Shown here piece after piece: positions 5,615 to 8,201 of a stretch of DNA of 8,201 nucleotides. How positions within the stretch are numbered: position 1 is the first letter of the stretch; each line of letters starts with the position of its first letter. The notes under the pieces are model-generated. The model worked only from the letters and a program-made list of their open reading frames with translations. It was not told where the DNA came from and ran no database searches. Both the position numbers and the translations under genes were made by a program. This DNA comes from CAYILC01 sp964364145 (lineage in GTDB: Bacteria > Patescibacteriota > Microgenomatia > UBA1400 > UBA12028): contig CAYILC010000038.1 of assembly GCA_964364145.1 (NCBI GenBank), positions 1-8,201 of the forward strand. The letters run 5' to 3'.

Positions 5615-7414
5615 TCATATCCCCCTCAAGTACACCGCTGCCCACGGCTGATACGTCGTCTTGAACACCTGGTCCTGAAGTTTTTCTCCATTCCGTGTCA
5701 CAACATAATGAAAGCTCGTTTTCGCCCCACCCGCAGCAAAGTCCACTTGCTTCAACGTACCCGGAGGCAAGGTTGGGTCGTCTTGGTAAATCGTTGGAAG
5801 CGCCGGCGTCACATTAAACAATGTAATGTCGCTGATCTCTGCTTTTCGACCATCGCTTGTGCCCCAGAACTCAATCAGCATGTAGTAGTTTTTTGGATCC
5901 ACTGTCATGGTAATCAAAATGGTTGCTGGAGTGTCATTTTTAAATCTAAAATCCACAGAAGGAGCGAATACCGTTGCGTCAATACCAGCAGGAGAGTTTT
6001 GTTCATAGTATCCAACTCTATAACTATGCCCGCGCCGTTCAACAATTGGCAGGCCGGCGTTTAGTGCGGCGCGGAACAATGTTGTAGAACCTTGGCACAG
6101 CCCACCGCCATCGCCAAGAACAGTGCGCCCTTGTTTGATGATATGCGCCTGCAGCCACCCATTTGCTGAAGACACATCACCAACGGTTTTATTATAACTA
6201 AACTCGCCGCCGGGCGGAATTAAAGTCAAGTTCACACGACGCGCGGTGAGCTCAACGTTATGCACACGGTTGGGAATTGAGTGATAGAAAAAAGACTCTG
6301 CAAACCCGATTCGCTCGTTGATCCCTAATGAATTTAACGAGGACAACTTCATTTTTGGCTCGAAAGTCATAAATGGAAGAGCAATTTCTTTTGGTTGATC
6401 TTCTTTCGCTATTGTTGGCATTTCTACATTCTTCAATGCTTCCAAAAGTCTTGCCTTTGCTGTCGCAACATCTAAGCTTCGACCATTTCGTGGAGGAGTA
6501 AACGCAGTTACTTTATCTTGCTCAATCGTCATGGCTGGTTCTTGCACTTGACGTTCAATGATGGCCGACCAGTTTGTGACCATTTTTTCAACTGCGGCAT
6601 CTGTATATCCAACCGGCAACGCAAACAATGAAATAACACCTTGGTCATTAAGTTTTTGTTTTTTATCATCGATGGAGAAGGTGAGCGACTTGCCAACGAT
6701 CGCGGAAGCGCGTTTTTTAATGGCACTAACCTCATTTGCACTCAAGGGTTGAACAGTTTCTATTGGCGCAATAAACTGTTGATTCTTTGACGAATTATAT
6801 GTGGAAAGATATGCACTTAGCGCATCAGCAAAGACAGGGGGAGAAAGCGTTTGCGTGACAGTCCCAGGAGAAATGACCAAAGAGCTCACATTGCCCGAGA
6901 CGCCCAACTTAACTGTCGGCAAAGCCCCGACCATATTCACCTGTTTTGCTATAGACTGTCCCCACAGAACCGCTTGTTCCCGATCAACAACGTATATCAG
7001 GGGTATGTGTGTATCGTAGATGAACAACTGTCCAATTTCTCGAAGATTTTCAAGAACATTTTTTCCTCTTCCAACGGCCATAGCGCTCACAACGGCATCA
7101 ATATCATTGCGCTTTATCTGCAAAGATGCGGAAGGAGTTGAAAATATATGATCGGCGACGGTAAGAGTTAGAGTATCTGGAATCGCATATTGTGGATTTT
7201 TCTCTATGAGCGCGCGAGCCTCATCGGCAGTTTTTTCTCCCACCGAAATACCCTCTATAAACACTCCGGGCAAAACTCGATGTTTATATGATCGATAGAG
7301 AAGGGGAATGCCAACCGCAAAACATACCGCAATAACTAAGCCGAGCAATCGGAAGATGCGTTCAAGAACGCGCCTGACTACCGCGCGCCTGATTGCTTGT
7401 GGCGACGATCCCAT
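5615..7414 (-). CDS. VanW-domain cell-wall protein, membrane anchored
   Basis: The 599-residue protein has a basic N-terminus (RRAVVRRVLER), one membrane helix at about 21-40, and a large external part. Two tandem copies of a module resembling the putative peptidoglycan-binding domain found beside VanW (YoaR-like) can be seen at about 79-203 and 241-348. Shared features are the DHIFSTP/TFSIDDK strand starts and an AxxxxLxxxL helix near each end. The VanW domain follows (about 385-500), with IPPGGEFSYNKTVG, DGGGLCQGSTTLFRAALNAGLPIVE in part, and RGHSYRVGYY. The tail (about 540-599) resembles the end of a G5-like module. A role at the cell wall is inferred from these domains; no catalytic reaction is established for VanW. 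The frame stays open to 7681, but that extension is Trp/Arg/Cys-rich and antisense to the next gene. The ATG at 7414 starts just before the anchor, 7 nt after a TATACT box. Confidence 0.9.
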   Translation of the reverse strand: MGSSPQAIRRAVVRRVLERIFRLLGLVIAVCFAVGIPLLYRSYKHRVLPGVFIEGISVGEKTADEARALIEKNPQYAIPDTLTLTVADHIFSTPSASLQIKRNDIDAVVSAMAVGRGKNVLENLREIGQLFIYDTHIPLIYVVDREQAVLWGQSIAKQVNMVGALPTVKLGVSGNVSSLVISPGTVTQTLSPPVFADALSAYLSTYNSSKNQQFIAPIETVQPLSANEVSAIKKRASAIVGKSLTFSIDDKKQKLNDQGVISLFALPVGYTDAAVEKMVTNWSAIIERQVQEPAMTIEQDKVTAFTPPRNGRSLDVATAKARLLEALKNVEMPTIAKEDQPKEIALPFMTFEPKMKLSSLNSLGINERIGFAESFFYHSIPNRVHNVELTARRVNLTLIPPGGEFSYNKTVGDVSSANGWLQAHIIKQGRTVLGDGGGLCQGSTTLFRAALNAGLPIVERRGHSYRVGYYEQNSPAGIDATVFAPSVDFRFKNDTPATILITMTVDPKNYYMLIEFWGTSDGRKAEISDITLFNVTPALPTIYQDDPTLPPGTLKQVDFAAGGAKTSFHYVVTRNGEKLQDQVFKTTYQPWAAVYLRGI

Positions 7415-7421
7415 GTGTTGT

Positions 7422-7427
7422 AGTATA
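7422..7427 (-). promoter_or_regulatory. -10 box of the VanW gene
   Basis: TATACT on the minus strand ends 7 nt (ACAACAC) before the ATG at 7414. There is no Shine-Dalgarno sequence in between. It shares base pairs with the opposing TATAAA box. Confidence 0.5.
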
Positions 7428-7429
7428 AA
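7424..7429 (+). promoter_or_regulatory. Possible -10 box of the proline-rich gene, overlapping the opposing one
   Basis: TATAAA on the plus strand overlaps the minus-strand TATACT by four base pairs. Transcription from it would begin near 7436 and leave a short leader carrying the purine-rich AGAAAGAGAAG (7441-7451) just before the ATG at 7454. No good -35 is seen. Confidence 0.35.
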
Positions 7430-7453
7430 GTGAAGCAAGAAGAAAGAGAAGTT

Positions 7454-8201
7454 ATGGCAGATCCGGTTATGCCCTCTGTTGGGCAACCTGTCCAACCATC
7501 TGTGTTGCCTGTACATCCTACAATGAAACCTGGGACGATAGGGACGGTTGGTGCGGCTCAAACATTTCCGCAAACACCTTCTCAGACATTTCCTCAGAAA
7601 CTTCCTCAAACATCTCCAATAATGCCGCCAGTGAAACCAATGTCTCCAACACACCCAATGCCGCAGTTGCCAGCAGAACAACCCTCAACGCTGTTGTCAA
7701 AAAAATCTTCTGAAGTAAACGCTCCTACACCCGTTATGCCAGTTCTAACCAAACCAACTTCAGTGATGCCGATCCAAGGTATGCCAACCCAAATTATACC
7801 TACCCAAGTTATGCCAAGGCCTGTACCCCCACAATCTTCTTCAGTCGCTTCGGCCACACAACAGTTTTCACCCAGACCACCTGTGGGAACGATGAGCTCG
7901 ATGCCGAATCAGGGATCCCAAGTTCCGCAAAAATCAGTCGCAGTTAAGCCAATTTCTCCAATCGCTCCCACCCCAATGCGTGTTTCACCAATTTCTTCCG
8001 GAGGCTCGGTATTTCCAGGAATCCCTACATCCGAGAAGACCGGCATTCCAATTGCGACACAACCACCGCCCAAAGAACAACCAGGATTTAAACCCGCAAC
8101 GCCAAACGATGTGAAACAATCACCATTTCGATTCCTGCCGCTTGTTTTAGGAGTGTTACTGCTTGTTGGGGGCTTGTGGTTTGTCATATCACGTTTCCTT
8201 A
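7454..8201 (+). CDS. Proline-rich single-pass membrane protein, cut by the window end
   Basis: The frame is open from the ATG at 7454 to the window edge: 249 residues and no stop. About 220 N-terminal residues are of low complexity, rich in Pro, Gln, Thr, Ser, Met and Val. They contain loose repeats such as QTFPQ (twice) and a GMPTQ/IPTQVMP series, and have no sign of a folded domain. A strong membrane helix follows at about residues 225-248 (FRFLPLVLGVLLLVGGLWFVIS). There is no signal peptide at the N-terminus, so the disordered part is probably cytoplasmic and any folded domain after the helix external. A purine-rich AGAAAGAGAAG precedes the ATG. It diverges from the VanW gene across 39 bp, which suggests joint expression and an envelope role. 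I recognise no family. The antisense frames across it encode Gly/Ile-rich or Trp/Arg-rich artefacts. Confidence 0.8.
   Translation, partial: MADPVMPSVGQPVQPSVLPVHPTMKPGTIGTVGAAQTFPQTPSQTFPQKLPQTSPIMPPVKPMSPTHPMPQLPAEQPSTLLSKKSSEVNAPTPVMPVLTKPTSVMPIQGMPTQIIPTQVMPRPVPPQSSSVASATQQFSPRPPVGTMSSMPNQGSQVPQKSVAVKPISPIAPTPMRVSPISSGGSVFPGIPTSEKTGIPIATQPPPKEQPGFKPATPNDVKQSPFRFLPLVLGVLLLVGGLWFVISRFL

Noticed and set aside
5334..5651. 105-codon plus-strand frame overlapping the LmbE-like gene, considered as a frameshifted missing segment
   Set aside because: Its translation has no HPDH or other family motif, so it does not restore the missing loop.
7415..7681. N-terminal extension of the VanW frame to 7681 (89 more residues)
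   Set aside because: The extension is rich in Trp, Arg, Cys and His, lies antisense to the proline-rich gene, and would bury the membrane anchor. The ATG at 7414 has its own -10 box and begins at the expected basic/anchor region.
7606..8187. Minus-strand Gly/Ile-rich open frames opposite the proline-rich gene
   Set aside because: They are mirror translations of Pro/Met/Thr-rich codons, with low-complexity glycine-rich composition and no start signal.
1..8201. CRISPR array, tRNA, rRNA or insertion sequence
   Set aside because: No regularly spaced repeats, tRNA arms, rRNA stretches or transposase-like proteins were seen on either strand.

Overview
The window looks like a compact, gene-dense bacterial chromosome segment. 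It was probably taken from a reduced-genome lineage of the Candidate Phyla Radiation (Patescibacteria). This rests on the overall protein flavour: a short valyl-tRNA synthetase, small membrane proteins, a VanW wall protein beside a proline-rich single-pass membrane protein, and a TPR-like membrane protein. It also rests on very short convergent gaps (29, 15 and 9 bp). Several genes end cleanly at TGA, so the standard bacterial code fits better than a UGA-as-glycine code. The lineage assignment is inference only; there is no rRNA marker here.

Layout from left to right: (1) the disordered C-terminal tail of a plus-strand gene cut by the window edge, ending at 137; (2) a minus-strand membrane protein with a TPR-like helical tail (167-706); (3) a divergent plus-strand toxin-antitoxin operon, with a ribbon-helix-helix antitoxin (835-1092) and a PIN-domain toxin (1094-1519), and a tandem repeat operator laid over its promoter and start codon; (4) minus-strand valS (1535-3796); (5) two small minus-strand membrane proteins (3857-3994 and 3957-4196, overlapping by 38 nt); (6) a minus-strand helical protein with a possible Myb/SANT-like C-terminus (4386-4940); (7) a divergent plus-strand LmbE/PIG-L family protein (5039-5605) that appears to lack the HPDH metal-binding loop; (8) a minus-strand 599-residue VanW-domain wall protein (5615-7414); (9) a divergent plus-strand proline-rich membrane protein (7454 onward, cut by the window edge).

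The most striking signal is promoter geometry. At six separate genes (835, 3796, 4196, 4940, 5039, 7414) a -10-like hexamer ends exactly 6 or 7 nt before the ATG, with no room for a Shine-Dalgarno leader. The valS and lmbE-like promoters share a near-identical 15-nt block. Of the two genes placed second in a transcription unit, 3994 has a classical AGGAG at 7 nt and 1094 a weaker purine-rich site. The segment therefore appears to use leaderless translation for first genes and Shine-Dalgarno initiation inside operons. I found no CRISPR array, tRNA, rRNA or insertion sequence.
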